Below are positions 33,191-45,758 of a stretch of 64,000 nucleotides of DNA, in pieces. The stretch lies in contig NC_134025.1 in assembly GCF_964204645.1 (NCBI RefSeq), positions 16,896,001 through 16,960,000 on the forward strand, written 5' to 3'. The notes under the pieces were generated by a model. It saw nothing but the letters and a program-made list of their open reading frames with translations. It was not told the DNA's origin and ran no database searches. Origin of the DNA: Tubulanus polymorphus (lineage: Eukaryota; Nemertea; Palaeonemertea; Tubulaniformes; Tubulanidae). Each line of letters starts with the position of its first letter. The stretch's first letter is position 1. Position numbers and translations under genes: made by a program.

Positions 33191-34420
33191 ATCATTGTCA
33201 TCATTATATTTCTGTAGGATGTCTTTTATCCTGCAGGCGTTCCTGTCGACAACTTTTTTCAGGTGGTCGACGCCCTTTTCCAAGTTCGGTAGCGGCGTTG
33301 ACAGTTCAGAGATACGGTCGATTCGTATGATCGCGTCATCAATTTTAGTATGTATGGATTTTAGTTGAGGAGTCTGTACGCATTGGTTCACTTGTTGAGT
33401 TAGGGTGACTATGGAGGCCTGCAGTGACTTAAACATATCCAGAATCTCGGCACCATCTAGTATTGTAGAGCTGGAGTCAGTCTGGCAGGCAGCATTAGCA
33501 GAGAAGTTGTGGATTTCCACAGACGTACTGCCATCTTTAAATGACTTCATATCGGCAGGTTCGGAAGTTTGGGCGTCATCGGCTTTTCGAACCAGGTTAG
33601 ACGGGTTACATAGCGGGCAGATGTAGATCTCATGTATGTCGGACGTTATCCGGGCCATGTCTTGTTTCGGGAGGCCAGTACATAGATTATGCGTCCAGCT
33701 TTCACATAAAGAGCATTGAACCATCTGTCTGTTATCTGGGTTTTGGCAAACGGTGCAACTAGACTTTTGAGGAAGTTGTTTGGGTCCATTCTGAGGCGAC
33801 TGGTGGCCTAACTGGCTCTGTTTAGGTTTATTCAGTTTTTCCAACATTTTCGGGAAGGTGTCACTCACCCAGAGTAGGTACGAGTTCCCTTGGATATACA
33901 GCTTGGGAGTCTTTTTCGTTGACCCTCTATACAGAGTTGCGTAAATGGTACCCAATTCGTTGTTCTGGCTGTCAGTATACATTCCAGTAAACTGAAGACC
34001 GTGATCCCCGCGGTCTATCGGATTACCATAGCTAGCGCGGAGTACCTCGAGGATCGACTTCGCTTTTTCTTTGCATAGCTCTATTACCACTGACTGTGTT
34101 TTCTCACTAATCACAACCTTGCGGCTTAACAAACCTAGTTCATCATCAGGTGAGTTTACCGTAGTTCTGCTGCTGGATCTTCTCTCAGATTTCTGGCCTT
34201 GCTGGAGTATATGGTCTCTCAGTTGGGTGTAGGCCTACGCAGAGTTCAGTTTCTGGAACGAGGTGGTGGCATCAGATCTGTTGCACTTATCAGGGTGTAT
34301 TTCTTTAGCAATGGAGATGTATTTGATCCTAACATCATCAAGGCTTGAAGGCAGCTTATCGAGTTCTAAGATTTCGAGAAGTTCCGCGATGTTATTTCCG
34401 GGTTCCATGGGCGCCGCCAT
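33125..34420 (-). pseudogene. LINE 2 ORF1, N-terminal part: J domain, PHD finger and coiled coil
   Basis: The ATG at 34420 has a strong context (AATATGG). Residues about 10-70 form a DnaJ domain: LLEILELDKLPSSLDDVR, KYISIAKEIHPDKC with the HPD motif, then FQKLNSA. A TAG at 34237-34235 follows, inside the octamer TAGGCCTA. Removing TAGGCC would join SA to YTQLRDH, the expected helix IV, so a 6-bp insertion created the stop. The same frame continues to a PHD finger (CTVCQNPDNRQMVQCSLC, WTHNLC, ICPLC) and a coiled-coil region (about 33420-33130, heptad-like Ile/Leu/Val). PHD and esterase domains are known in CR1 ORF1. I know of no J domain there. The J domain would recruit Hsp70. Confidence 0.85.
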
Positions 34421-34480
34421 ATTGGATTTTATATGCAATACCGACGGAAAAGTTTCACAATAAATTTCACACATGAATAT

Positions 34481-35491
<1,011 letters not shown>

Positions 35492-35973
35492 CTGATTTGG
35501 ATATTATCGGAGCTACCCTTTATTGACATTCACAGTTGGCGGATTGTTGAACGTTTAGCCTGCATGTAAATTCTTGTCTTCCGTCGTCGTCGGCAGTAGG
35601 CCTAAGGTAGTACTGCAAGCTCGTAGCCGTCGCAAACAAGTCGGAGGAAAAGTGGTAAGGCCATTTTTTTATTGTCTCCACAGGGACTTGACACAAAAGG
35701 AATATATTATAAGGATTATAATTGTCATCCGATTTACTTGAACTCAATTTTCGAGGAAAGATAATAAGCATCTTGTAGTACTGTGTTAGCTATATCATCT
35801 AATCCATAAAAGATTCATATAGCTCCAATCTTACTGAAAGAAAGCTTTTTGGAATGGAGAGGGCTCAAATAACAACAGGCCTATGCTTTTTATATTTTTG
35901 AATTATCTTCAGTAGTTTTCGAGATATCGCAAATTGAAGTTTGAAAATTTGAGTGAAAAGTGTCTTATATGGT

Positions 35974-36275
35974 TGTACTCCTGTAGGCCCATCTTATGGA
36001 CTGAAGCCTACATGCACAGTCTTTCACATAAGTCCCAGACTTAAGTAAGGCTGTGTCCCGGACATGTTAAATGCATAGCCCTTGCAATCATGCACCGGGC
36101 TGTACTTCCGTAGGCCTGTCTTATGGACTAAGGCCTACATGCACAGTCTTTTCGCATAAGTCCCAGATTTATGGCCGTGTCCCAGAGACTGTCTTCATTT
36201 GCATAGCCCTGCCACGGCTGTACTCCCGTAGGCTAGTCTAAAGGACTAAAGCCTACATGCACAGTCTTCCTTTCG
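35974..36275. repeat. Tandem repeat of about 120 bp, 2.5 copies
   Basis: TGTACTCC-GTAGGC, then CTACATGCACAGTCTT, recurs near 35974, 36100 and 36217, with diverged linkers containing CATAAGTCCCAGA and GTGTCCC. Confidence 0.8.
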
Positions 36276-36444
36276 GCTACAAAAGAAACTTACCAACACG
36301 AGTAATGACGAGACCATAGGCCTAAGAGAAAATTCCGCTTCGACCGGTACTCCGAAAACGAAGTGGCTTCTGCTGAGATTGCCACGCCATGCAGTGAGAT
36401 ATATTGAGATGATTTCAAGTGAAATTATTTTTTTCACAACAAAA

Positions 36445-37600
36445 TTATTGAAATGAATCAAACATGATTGTCGAGACCTGTCAGTCAGGATTATGCTTGA
36501 TTAGTCTAGTACCTAGCCGTTGTTCCTGAAACAACGTCTAGGGCGAAAGTGCTCATATAAGGTTAATTTTCGTCCCTCATTTTGAGGGACGAAGCTTTGA
36601 GCGTCTATTTCACCCCTTAAAACACCCCCAACTTACCTCAAACTGACTGTTCTGTAATCAGATGGAAGGTAACTATTGTTTGTGCATAAATTTGTAATCC
36701 TAAGTAGCTTTTGACGATCGTAGTAGCTCAAAACTTTTGACTAGTCGCCTCAAAAAACAGTTGAAGTGAAGCAACATAACAAATATGGCGGCTTTTCGTG
36801 GTGCATGATGGGAGTGTAAATTACGGATTCGAACTTAAACTTGGTGCCAATGCAGATATTAATCTTGTTTCAAGTTATTAAGGTTAAAATTGACCAAAAT
36901 TTATGCGTTTTATCAACAAAAAATAACATTTAGAGTAATTTTAGAGAGACATATTGAATTTTCACATTTTATTAATTTAGTCCGTATTGGAAATCCCGAT
37001 AGTGGCAATCAATTCAAATCAAATCAATAAATTCTCCGGTTCGCGATTTAAATCATCAAAAAATTTATTATAAAACACGTTTTCAAAGTCAACAAGGTAA
37101 CTAATTTATTTATTTTAGTACAAAGGTTTGATTTGACACTAAAATCAGTTGTTGCATTGCAATTAACAGGAGTTAACCTCTATAGGCCTATGATACTTTT
37201 GCGTCAGACGTTGTACGGACCTGTAACAACGACTGGTATTCAGACTAATGCTTGATAGGCCTAGAGGCCTATTGCAAATTGATTATATAGGCCTATCAAT
37301 ATACCAATAATAAATATTATTTGCTTAATGAATTTATTAAAGAATAGCAGAAAATCAGGCTTGGCTTAGCTCAAAACTCTAAAATTTGAAACATTTTCAT
37401 GATTTCATAATAACATCAATCAGTTAGAAAACATAAACCAAGCAATAGTAATAATACTAATAATAATAACTAAATAATAATCCATTTGTTTTGTTTTGAG
37501 CTTGATTTCAACATTATCTTGTATATGATTCAATTTTGCTGCTTTTGCACAATCCCCTCCCATCATGCGCCTCTATTTTTGCCCATCACAAGCCTCAATT
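36445..37600. repeat. Dispersed repeat, copy A (interrupted by a MITE)
   Basis: 36445-36501 plus 37257-37600 match 53780-54185 in the same orientation (for example CATCAATCAGTTAG-AAACATAAACCAAGCAA and CAAGCCTCAATTCATC). The copy is split by the MITE at 36502-37247. The family is unknown and no coding is seen. Confidence 0.85.
36502..37247. mobile_element. MULE-type MITE, 746 bp, 9-bp target duplication
   Basis: Flanked by ATGCTTGAT at 36493-36501 and 37248-37256. The ends are inverse: TAGTCTAGTACCTAGCCGTT against TAGTCTGAATACCAGTCGTT. The repeat copy at 53.8 kb shows the empty site (ATGCGTGAT near 53830). A perfect 9-bp hairpin (CGTCCCTCA, TTT, TGAGGGACG) lies inside at 36571-36591. No coding. 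Nine-base duplications point to a Mutator-like transposase. Confidence 0.8.
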
Positions 37601-38118
37601 CATCCTCAAGCCTCATTCATTAGAGGCCTCCCTCTTTCAACAGCCACTTTACTGACGGGAGCATAGTGGCAGTCAGCGCGCGCCAAAAAAAAATTTTTTT
37701 TTCGGATCATTTCGCCGAATCTGTGCTAATATTCAGAAATATAGAGATAAATAATTATGATTCGCAAAATAAATACAAATAAAGCTGCGATAGGCCTAAC
37801 TGTTTTCTGCCTTGCTGGATAGATTGGAATGCAGGAATGCATGCAAAAATTTCACTGAAATCAGTTCGTAATGTGTGTCAAGTTAGGGGGAAATAATATC
37901 GACGACGAGTCGGGGTTCATAGTCTCATTCCATGACTTTCAAGCAACTTTTTGAGCACCAATTCAATGACCTGATTCGTCGTTTGAATTGACAATAATAG
38001 ACCACAATTAAATGACTTCGACTATTAAATGCATTAGGCCTATATCAAAATACTTTGAATTATATTTGATACAGAAACATTATTTTACATACAAATTATT
38101 CAAATAAAGATTATCATA
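37601..38118. other. Non-coding gap; possible hAT-like left end
   Basis: GGGTTCATAG at 37913-37922 is the inverse of CTATGAACCC at 42361-42370, and both sit beside CCATGACTTTC motifs. These may be the ends of the hAT-like element enclosed between them, but I see no 8-bp target duplication. Confidence 0.3.
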
Positions 38119-38429
38119 TTATATCAAAAACAGTATATCCGGTATGACCAACAGTAGGAGTTTAACATATACTCTAATTATCCTTTTTCCTTTGATAATT
38201 TCATGTTTCTGATGAATGTTTTCATCTAGATTTGACAGTTCTGTACGCTTTTCCTTTGCAGATCTTCGAAATGTAACAGATTTTGCTATAAGAGTATGGA
38301 CTTCCTGAAGCACCATTGCTTTTTCTGCTTGTTCAGCAAACTTGTCAGTAGATGTTTGTAAAGAGTCAATATCGCCCTCAACCAACTTCCTTTTCATTTT
38401 TCAAGTTTCTAACTCAATACATTCCTTTT

Positions 38430-38461
38430 TAGCCCACTTGGGACTTTAGTCCCAGCGGGCT
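38430..38461. repeat. Imperfect hairpin starting a repeat element
   Basis: TAGCCCACTTGGGACT and AGTCCCAGCGGGCTA pair around TT. A similar small hairpin (GCTGCAAAGCAGC) lies near 39724. The region 38462-39770 between them is non-coding and may be one repeat element. Confidence 0.55.
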
Positions 38462-39769
38462 ATTGCGTTCACTTTTCGTCCGTCCATCCGTAGACGGAAT
38501 CCAGTTATTTTGGGATGTTTTGAAGACGCTTCAATGTAATGTCTTGATATTTGGGTTACACATGTATCTACCCTAGACACATCTTCAGCCCAAAAACTCG
38601 CCCTGTCAGTATCAAGATGGCCGACTGGCAGCCATTGTTGTTAGCCAAAATCAACGCTTTTTACACATTTTTGTCAGCAGTATGAGGTTGGCATTGAGCC
38701 AATTCATGTAAAATCGCGGTACGTTTTTTTATGTGAGCATTTTTTTCATTGGTTTCTCGGGTTAAACGACGTATAATCGATGCGATTGAAGACATGACGA
38801 ACCTCCGTCGATGACATGGTCAACTTTGTTTAAATTCGACGCAAAAACTGTTTTTGGCGGAAAAATTCTTAGCTCTTGCGTATAAAATTGCAATGACCTC
38901 GATACGGAGGCGTCATCTCTACGAGCGAATGTGATTGGCTGTTTTTGGGATATACAGGGAATTCCGGCGCTACTAAAATAATTATGGGAACGCCATTAAT
39001 GGCGAACGTTTCATTGGACTATGTGCTGTATATGTGCGAATTTTAAATGCTCATTGCTGGTGAGAATATAATCATTTCACATATCGCCATAGGTATTGTT
39101 TCATTTTAATACCCGGTGAATGTGTTGATTGAGATTGAGGTGACGCAAACGTTCACTATATGTCAAGGCCTCCACGTGCGCGGGAGTGCTAACATTAGAC
39201 TGTTTGCGCATAAAAACACACGCTCATACAGACTTCTATATGGTGATGCTGTAACCCTGCTCGGCGCGTGCACGTTTGATATGATAACAGGCTGAATAAT
39301 CGTCGTAGCAGATGAGCGCTGTGTTTTCTGTTTGATAGAATTTGTAATAAATTTTCTTGTGACCTGAAAATACTAAGCAGCAAACTATAGGTATAGGCCG
39401 AGGTCTGAATATTGTAGTGGTAAATTCCAGGATTTAAAACGATTTATCTAATACTACGTCGCGGTTTTAGCTTCCGCGGCCATACATTAGAAAAGGTTTC
39501 GTTTCCAAGACTCATCAGCCACCCTCTGATATGTGACATCATGAATTTTATTTGAATATTTTTTCATATTGTGAAAAATAGTTCTTTGAAAATATAAAAT
39601 AGTTTCCAATGCCGCGCCTACCTGTACCCTACGAAATTTTGGACGTAGACCATAAACAAATGTTTATCTTTGGTCTTATTTGACTACAAAATAATTCCTT
39701 AAGAAAGATAAAATACAATATAGCTGCAAAGCAGCGATAACGGGTTTTCTGCACAGTCTTAGAATCCTG
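38462..39769. other. Non-coding repeat-like stretch
   Basis: No coding or RNA gene recognised. It interrupts the hAT-like gene between its last two recognisable exons. Confidence 0.35.
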
Positions 39770-40035
39770 TTCAACGGTGGATTTCGACGAAGCATTTGAT
39801 AATGCACAACATCAACCATCACTAAACAGGCTATTAGGAAACAGTATCCATGATAGGTCGCTCAAATGGCTCAGCAGTTATCTCTGAACGAAAACTTGTA
39901 ACCGAAATCAACGGAACACCTCATCTTGGAATAAGTCGATCTAACTAGAGGAGTCACGCATGGTAGTATCCTGAGCTGTCTTCTGTTTAATTTCCTAACA
40001 AATAACATATACAGAAATCCAAAATATACCAGACC
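39770..40035 (+). pseudogene. LINE reverse transcriptase fragment
   Basis: The plus strand reads VDFDEAFDNAQHQ, then HDRSLKWLSSYL, then after frame changes EINGTPHLG and GVTHGSILSCLLFNF, matching RT motifs 3 to 5 (catalytic Asp region, ...GVPQGSILGPLLF). At least two stops or frameshifts. No other part of the element is nearby. Confidence 0.6.
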
Positions 40036-41640
40036 GAGTAAATTTCCACAACGACCTTAACACGCCGTTCGACCAAAAAACTTAATGTTCCGACAAGAAA
40101 ATCTTGTTCGAATGAAAACAATTCTGTTTGATCGAACAATACGCTTTTTGTTTGAACCAAAAATTTTCTTCATTCTGACAAAAAAATGTGTTTGAATAAA
40201 AAGCTATGTTATTGTTGGAATGAAAAACTTTTTGTCCCGGCAAAAAAAAAACCTGATGAATATCACCGGCCAAGGATGGCAGCAATGGCTTGTCTGTCTG
40301 GTACGCAGTCAAGAACGGTGTGATAGTTTTTGCTATTGAAACATAAGTGTGTAACTAACTGTAAGTGTGTAACCGGTATCACTAAACTTGATGCAGCTAG
40401 GTCTTTTATGAATTGATACGGTTTGGATATCGGTATATCTGCTTTCTTTAACGTCTGTACGTGTTCTACAAACGTAACAATATACGGCGAAATTTCAGTA
40501 GCACATTCTGGTGCTGGTAAATCATTAAGCCACCTAAAACAGAGAATCACTCAAGGAATTCAATTGTAAAATTTTTGTGATAATATGTATAACTTATGAA
40601 ATAATATCTATCAATCACTTACCTAGTGGCACAGAACTTTTGCGGAAATGTTTTGGTACCTGTTATCTTCGTGAACATTTCTCTTCTGGCCGGTGCGTTT
40701 TTGAACAGGTTGTAAAGATTAACCATTAGTGTCTCAATATCCCAGTCAGTAGCTTGGTCACCTGTTTTGAATGCGTTGTGTATGACATGCAATCCACAAC
40801 TGCCGATGTTGAGTATTCTCGTACGGGTGTTACCCGTGTTGGCTATTTCATCTTGCAATAGTTCATAAAATCTCCAATTTACATTGGGTCCATCCATAGA
40901 TAATGGAATTAGTTTTGAATAGTCCAGATCACGGAAACGCTCAGTAAAGGATCGAAGCATATCTTCTGCTTTAGCTTGACCAATAAAGTCTGATCCATAA
41001 TATGAAGACCGAACTTGGTCATAGTCCCAGCATCTTATCAAAACATCTAATTGTTCTGTTTGAGTCCGTTGATTCAGAGATTCGTCGAAAAGTAAAACAT
41101 ATTCTTGGTCCTTAATATTTCTGGGCATAAGGTCTTTTATATGAGGCATAATCCCAAAACGAACAATGTACGAGATTTTTCGTTCACTTAATGAAAATTG
41201 TTCTGCTATTCTACTGTCCGGAAAACATTCCTTGACTATGTTGTTGAATCCGGAACAAGAGCTGTAGCTGTGGTGGCTATTTATCAAATTCAAAGCAATC
41301 TTGATTTCCGATTTCAAGACAGCATCTTTCGAAACATATGAATCCATTGAACTATAAAATAGAATAATATGAAGATGTTATATTTTCTATTTGCAAACTA
41401 AACCCGTTTAACAAGAGATAATTACTTGAAGTAAAGATAAACTTACCTTGATGATAGTTGAGCGTTACATGCATTTGCTGACAAAACTGTACGATTATAA
41501 CTCGAACATGAATACATGTTATCCAAAGATACTGTAGACTTTGCCAATTCAGTCGATGCCAAATGTAATTTACTTTTCATGTGGCTTTTCAAAGCAGCTT
41601 CTCCCATGTTACTAATACTGAAACTTCGATGTCATATTTA

Positions 41641-42392
41641 ATACCTGGCTTCCCTCATATCTTTACATTTATCGATCTATTGGCTATAGGCCTAATCGTC
41701 ACGCTCTACATTTTCCAGGCATTCTTATGATCATTTTCCTGGCATTCTTATGATCAGTAGATTTTAAGAGTTTTAACAGTGAACTTTTAACTGTGACCTG
41801 CAGATGATAACTAATGACCGATCTTCTAAAAACCATTTGAAAACTTGTCTCAGCAATAATTGAATTAGTATGTAATAATTGTAGCGTAGTACATATAATC
41901 AAAATTAACTTTAATTGATTACCACTAGATACAGTAGTAGTTTGTCACCATTGCTAATTTCAAATGAAAAATCAATTGAAACATCAGAAGAGTCAAGAGA
42001 ACAAAAGCAGGCCACTAACGGATCACACGTTTTGCCTATAGCAAATTACATTCAATTGGAATATAAATTAGACAGTGTGTTGCCATTATATTTGCATTGA
42101 CCAGAATCATTGTCTTCATTGTAGTTGAGATGAATCAAGACATGTGTGAACTAGACCTAACAATGCAATGATCAGATCTGATAATGTACAATGCCTAAGC
42201 TATAGATTCTCTGTGACTAAAAACTTCAAAATCTATTCGCGCGGTAAGGTAGATCGCTCTCAATGACCATGGCCATGAATCAATGACTTTAGAGGCAATT
42301 CCATGACTTTCAAGGCCTTGAATTGACCTATTCCCATTTCATGACTTTCCATGACTTTCGCTATGAACCCTCATTTCGTGAACCTGAATGGC
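41641..42392. other. Non-coding gap upstream of the hAT-like gene
   Basis: No gene. CCATGACTTTC is repeated between 42300 and 42360, close to the possible terminal repeat CTATGAACCC. TAGGCCTA at 41687. Confidence 0.35.
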
Positions 42393-42449
42393 AAAAACAT
42401 TGTATCTTTGTTATTCTTGAGTCGAGAATAACAAAGAAACAATGTTTTT
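42393..42449. repeat. Near-perfect 25-bp hairpin
   Basis: AAAAACATTGTATCTTTG plus TTATTCT pairs with AGAATAACAAAG plus AAACAATGTTTTT, one mismatch, loop TGAGTCG. It could be a tiny foldback element or a short small-RNA precursor. Confidence 0.75.
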
Positions 42450-42910
42450 TGACAATGATCGGTATGTACTGTAGGAAATATAGTATTGATAAATGGTTGA
42501 AGCCCGCGGCCAATTGAAGTAATATATTCTTTTATTTTGATACCTCGTCGACGCAACAGCTTTTCTCCTCTACATCTCTTCGTCATGTTTTATTTAGGCC
42601 TAAGACTCACTGGCACTCTTATGATTTATCCTAGTAAATACACATTAAATTTGGTAAAGAAAAATAGGTATTGTTAAACTAACTGTTTGAAGCACGCGGC
42701 CAAATCACTGGCTGTAATAACTTAAAGAAAATACTGACAAACTCATAAATTTGTACTGACAGCATATTTCTGAGGTTGGCGGGTCTGCGCTAGACGGTAT
42801 TCGTTCATTTTCCCTCCGGTTATTTTCCCTCCAGTCAATTTCCCTTAGTCATTATCCCTCTGATTGTTTTCTCTCCTAAAACGATCGTTTTCCCTCCAAA
42901 GAATATAATG

Positions 42911-43976
42911 TTACACAAAGAAGGGACTTTTGTATGTTCACTTTTCTAAAATTGGTAGAAGAAGGAATAGTTAACGAGTAGGTTTACTTTTCTAATATAG
43001 ATATATAGTCCAATATAGATAAATTCTATGCATCCTGGAATAATAATAAATGGAATGATCCCTGGAATAATCCTGGAACCATTCATAGATCAAAGGGACT
43101 CTCGGGTTAACCCAGCATGTGAGCAGAACTCACCACTGAGATCAAGAATAGCAATCATCCATATAAATCGAAGGTAAAGTAAATTGCAGTTATCTATTTT
43201 AAAAAGCATTAACTATGATTATACTTGACATAGCAAATTACAGGTTATAACCTTATCAAATCATTTTATTTTATACTTTTCCTTCTGTTTATTATCTATT
43301 CTTATTTTTACTTTACCTTAAAACCATTTTATGACCTCAAAAATAGAATGACAAAATTCCAGATAAGTGCGCCTTCTTTTCCCTCCATTAATTATCCCCC
43401 CACCCCCAACAAAGTCTTACAAATAAGATGTTAATGTCGTTCCTTTTTAAGAAAATATCGGAAGCGCCAATGGAATCCTTATCTTCCCTCCTTTCCTATT
43501 AGATATAATGGGGGAAACACATGAAATAGGCATTGAAACAAGTAGATAATTAAAAAAGAAATTCTAATCTACCGGTATGTAAAAATTAATTATATTTCAT
43601 ATTGTTAACACCACATTATCGTTATAATAATTTTAATAATATTACAAAATATATTTACACATATTACATAAGACATTAAATAAGTTACAGTAAACTCAGA
43701 CAAGTACAATTTACACATCACACGTTTCAAATTATGCGCAGTATGACATATTTGAGTAAATTATAAGAAGGCACAGTTACAAAAAAACCGAGTAAAGAGC
43801 ACAGTAATTGAATAATATTAAACCACAGAACAATGAAATAATGATGTTTTGCCAAATCAATTGAGCAATATAGAATATTTAGCAGATATCTAATGATATG
43901 GTTCATATAATTGATAAAAGTTCATGAACATTTCAAAACTCAGTTATTTCACTCAGCACCAATGGTAATTGTCAAC
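42911..43976. other. Non-coding interior of the MULE
   Basis: AT-rich, with no gene. It has scattered TTTTCCCTCC-like subterminal motifs (near 43378 and 43484), in keeping with transposase binding sites. Confidence 0.4.
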
Positions 43977-45412
43977 TTAATGATTTAACAGACGCATATT
44001 CCAACCAACACCACGCAGAAATTCTGCCATATCCTTCCGCCTAGTATTACAATCCGTGCACAAATTTCTCAAACTATTTTGTAAGTCCACATATTTTGTA
44101 CGGATGTGCTTTGCCAGGCGTTGGCCAATTCGATCTTGTTCAATGATAGCACTTAACTGCAGCATTCTCGTGCTGAAATGCCTGAATAGTCCGCCAAATA
44201 GAGGGATGACGATGCCCAACAAGATTGAAGAATTTATTATTCCAACCTTCACAGAAATTATTTGTCCGCGCGCAATTATCTTAAGTAGCCTGATGTACAT
44301 TCCATTTAGCAGGAGGGAAACGTGGCGGAACCCGTCTAAATCTAATAACACCACCAGGGGCACGCACATTACGATAAGTCTCGGGAACATTATCCATTAG
44401 ATATAATAATCCATCTGGAACATCATCTATTGGTAAGAAGGCAAGTCCATCGATCATACCACAAAACAACTGGAATTCTTCATTTTCCATATAATATTGT
44501 TGTAACCCTAGCGCCTGAACCTTTCTCCACGTCGCTTGCGTTAGATGGTAAAAACATCCACGTATTCTCTCCTGTTCATCGCCATCATCGAACGCTGCCT
44601 TCGCACCTTGGTATACTGCCATCTCAAAATCTACTATAACCATCTCGGGATCGGGGAAGATGTTCTGTTGCTGACACTTCTCCAGTAACACGCTGATCAG
44701 TTCTTGATATATCTCCTTGGTCTTGCGCTGGAGAAATGCGTAGACTACTGTTATCGCCGAGTCACCACATGGCACCCTTATAATATATATCTGTTCAAAC
44801 AGCGTTGGTGTCATACTAAAGTTACCATCCATGTACCATTTAGTTGACTGGCTTAGTTTTCTGAGACATTCATTGCTTGCAAAGATAATGATTCGTGACG
44901 TGTTGTCGTTGTTATCTTGTAACAGGAACCGTTCTCCTTTTGCTTCGTCATCTTCTCGCTGGGAACCAGTAGTAGCCCAGCGGCCTTCGATGCGTAGTTC
45001 ATGTAAAGATTGCGGCTTTTTTGGTAGGTTCTTCCGTCTGTGTCTCCTGATGGCTTGCTTGCAGATGTCTTCGTTTGGCAATGATGCCTTGACTTGTTCA
45101 GGGACCTGGGCTATTACTTCTGAGTAGATCTGAACTGGCTTTTGAGTGGGATCTCTCAGCAGTCGAATTCATCTTCAATCTGGCTTTAGCTGTGGCTATT
45201 TCTGTATCACTACTACCATGGTTGTGTAGCATACTGACAACTGGATCTGTCATTGTGGCTGTGGACATCATGCTTCCTTTACAACTATCGCTCTTCTTCT
45301 TTACACATTCCCATCTTATCTTGTTATTACGCTCGTACTGTTTGATGTACAAGAAGCCATCCATACATAACTTGTGGCCTCCTCTTGACGTTTTAATAAT
45401 TTCTTGCGGCAT
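43977..45412 (-). pseudogene. MULE transposase with FLYWCH zinc finger, frameshifted
   Basis: A true ATG at 45412. Residues about 10-65 form a FLYWCH finger (FLYIKQYERNNKIRWEC, then C of SCKG and the HNH). A frameshift near 45158 is followed by the transposase core: KWYMDGNFSMTPTLFEQIY (first Asp), PEMVIVDFEMA (second Asp) and GCFYHLTQATWRKV, as in MULE DDE domains. A TAA lies at 44283-44281, after which RTNNFCEGWNNKF stays in frame. Another frameshift near 44160 leads to IEQDRIGQRLAKH and NLCTDC at the C-terminus. It cuts and inserts the element when intact. Three lesions make this copy inactive. Confidence 0.85.
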
Positions 45413-45499
45413 GTTTGCTGTAAATATTAACTATGATGATGTTTCCCCAAAAATTGGCCTTTTTATACAGTTTCCTATAGCTGATAAGTAACCAAAAGC

Positions 45500-45567
45500 A
45501 ATGAATCCACTCACTCACTTATTAACCGCACCTGTTGGTTAATTACTAATGAATCCACTCACTCACT
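45500..45567. repeat. 48-bp direct repeat, 1.4 copies
   Basis: AATGAATCCACTCACTCACT occurs at 45500 and 45548, between the MULE gene start and the nested element. Confidence 0.8.
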
Positions 45568-45758
45568 AATAAAGTGTTCTCATTGGTTTTGTTTTAATGC
45601 ACTATATTAAGCATTTTCGGGTCTTTTTTATTAATGGTACAATGGGGAGCACCGCGCTACAACTGACCAGTAGATGGCGCGCGTGTATTAGTAGCCCATT
45701 TTTACTCCGGGGTTAATGGCGCGGATCAATTGAACATTCTTTTATTGAAACTTTAACA

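Larger units (their letters stand above)
28641..34480 (-). mobile_element. LINE 2: nearly full-length CR1-like retrotransposon
   Basis: Minus strand, with ORF1 (34420-32400) followed by ORF2 (32377-28881) and a 3' tail ending in short repeats (AATTGAATTGAATTGAATT, about 28660-28641). Lesions are few, so insertion was recent. The 5' limit is uncertain; upstream 34481-34950 shows no coding. Confidence 0.85.
38119..41640 (-). pseudogene. Multi-exon hAT-like transposase gene with zinc finger, damaged
   Basis: Exon 41640-41447 encodes SNMGEAALKSHMKSKLH, the second half of a BED/C2H2-type finger, and ends at GTAAGT. Exon 41351-40624 starts after TTTTATAG in the right phase and carries LLFDESLNQRTQTEQLDVLI, SMDGPNVNW and GSCGLHVIHNAF, a conserved invertebrate RNase H-like transposase core. 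A perfect donor (AG/GTAAGT) and acceptor (TTTTAG) remove a 90-bp intron (40623-40534), joining FCATR to WLNDLPAPEC. That exon frameshifts near 40300 before YQTDKPLLPSLAGDI. The last exon (38397-38119) has the coiled-coil tail (RRSAKEKRTELSNLDE). A LINE fragment and another repeat lie in the gap between. The family assignment to hAT is moderate. Confidence 0.65.
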
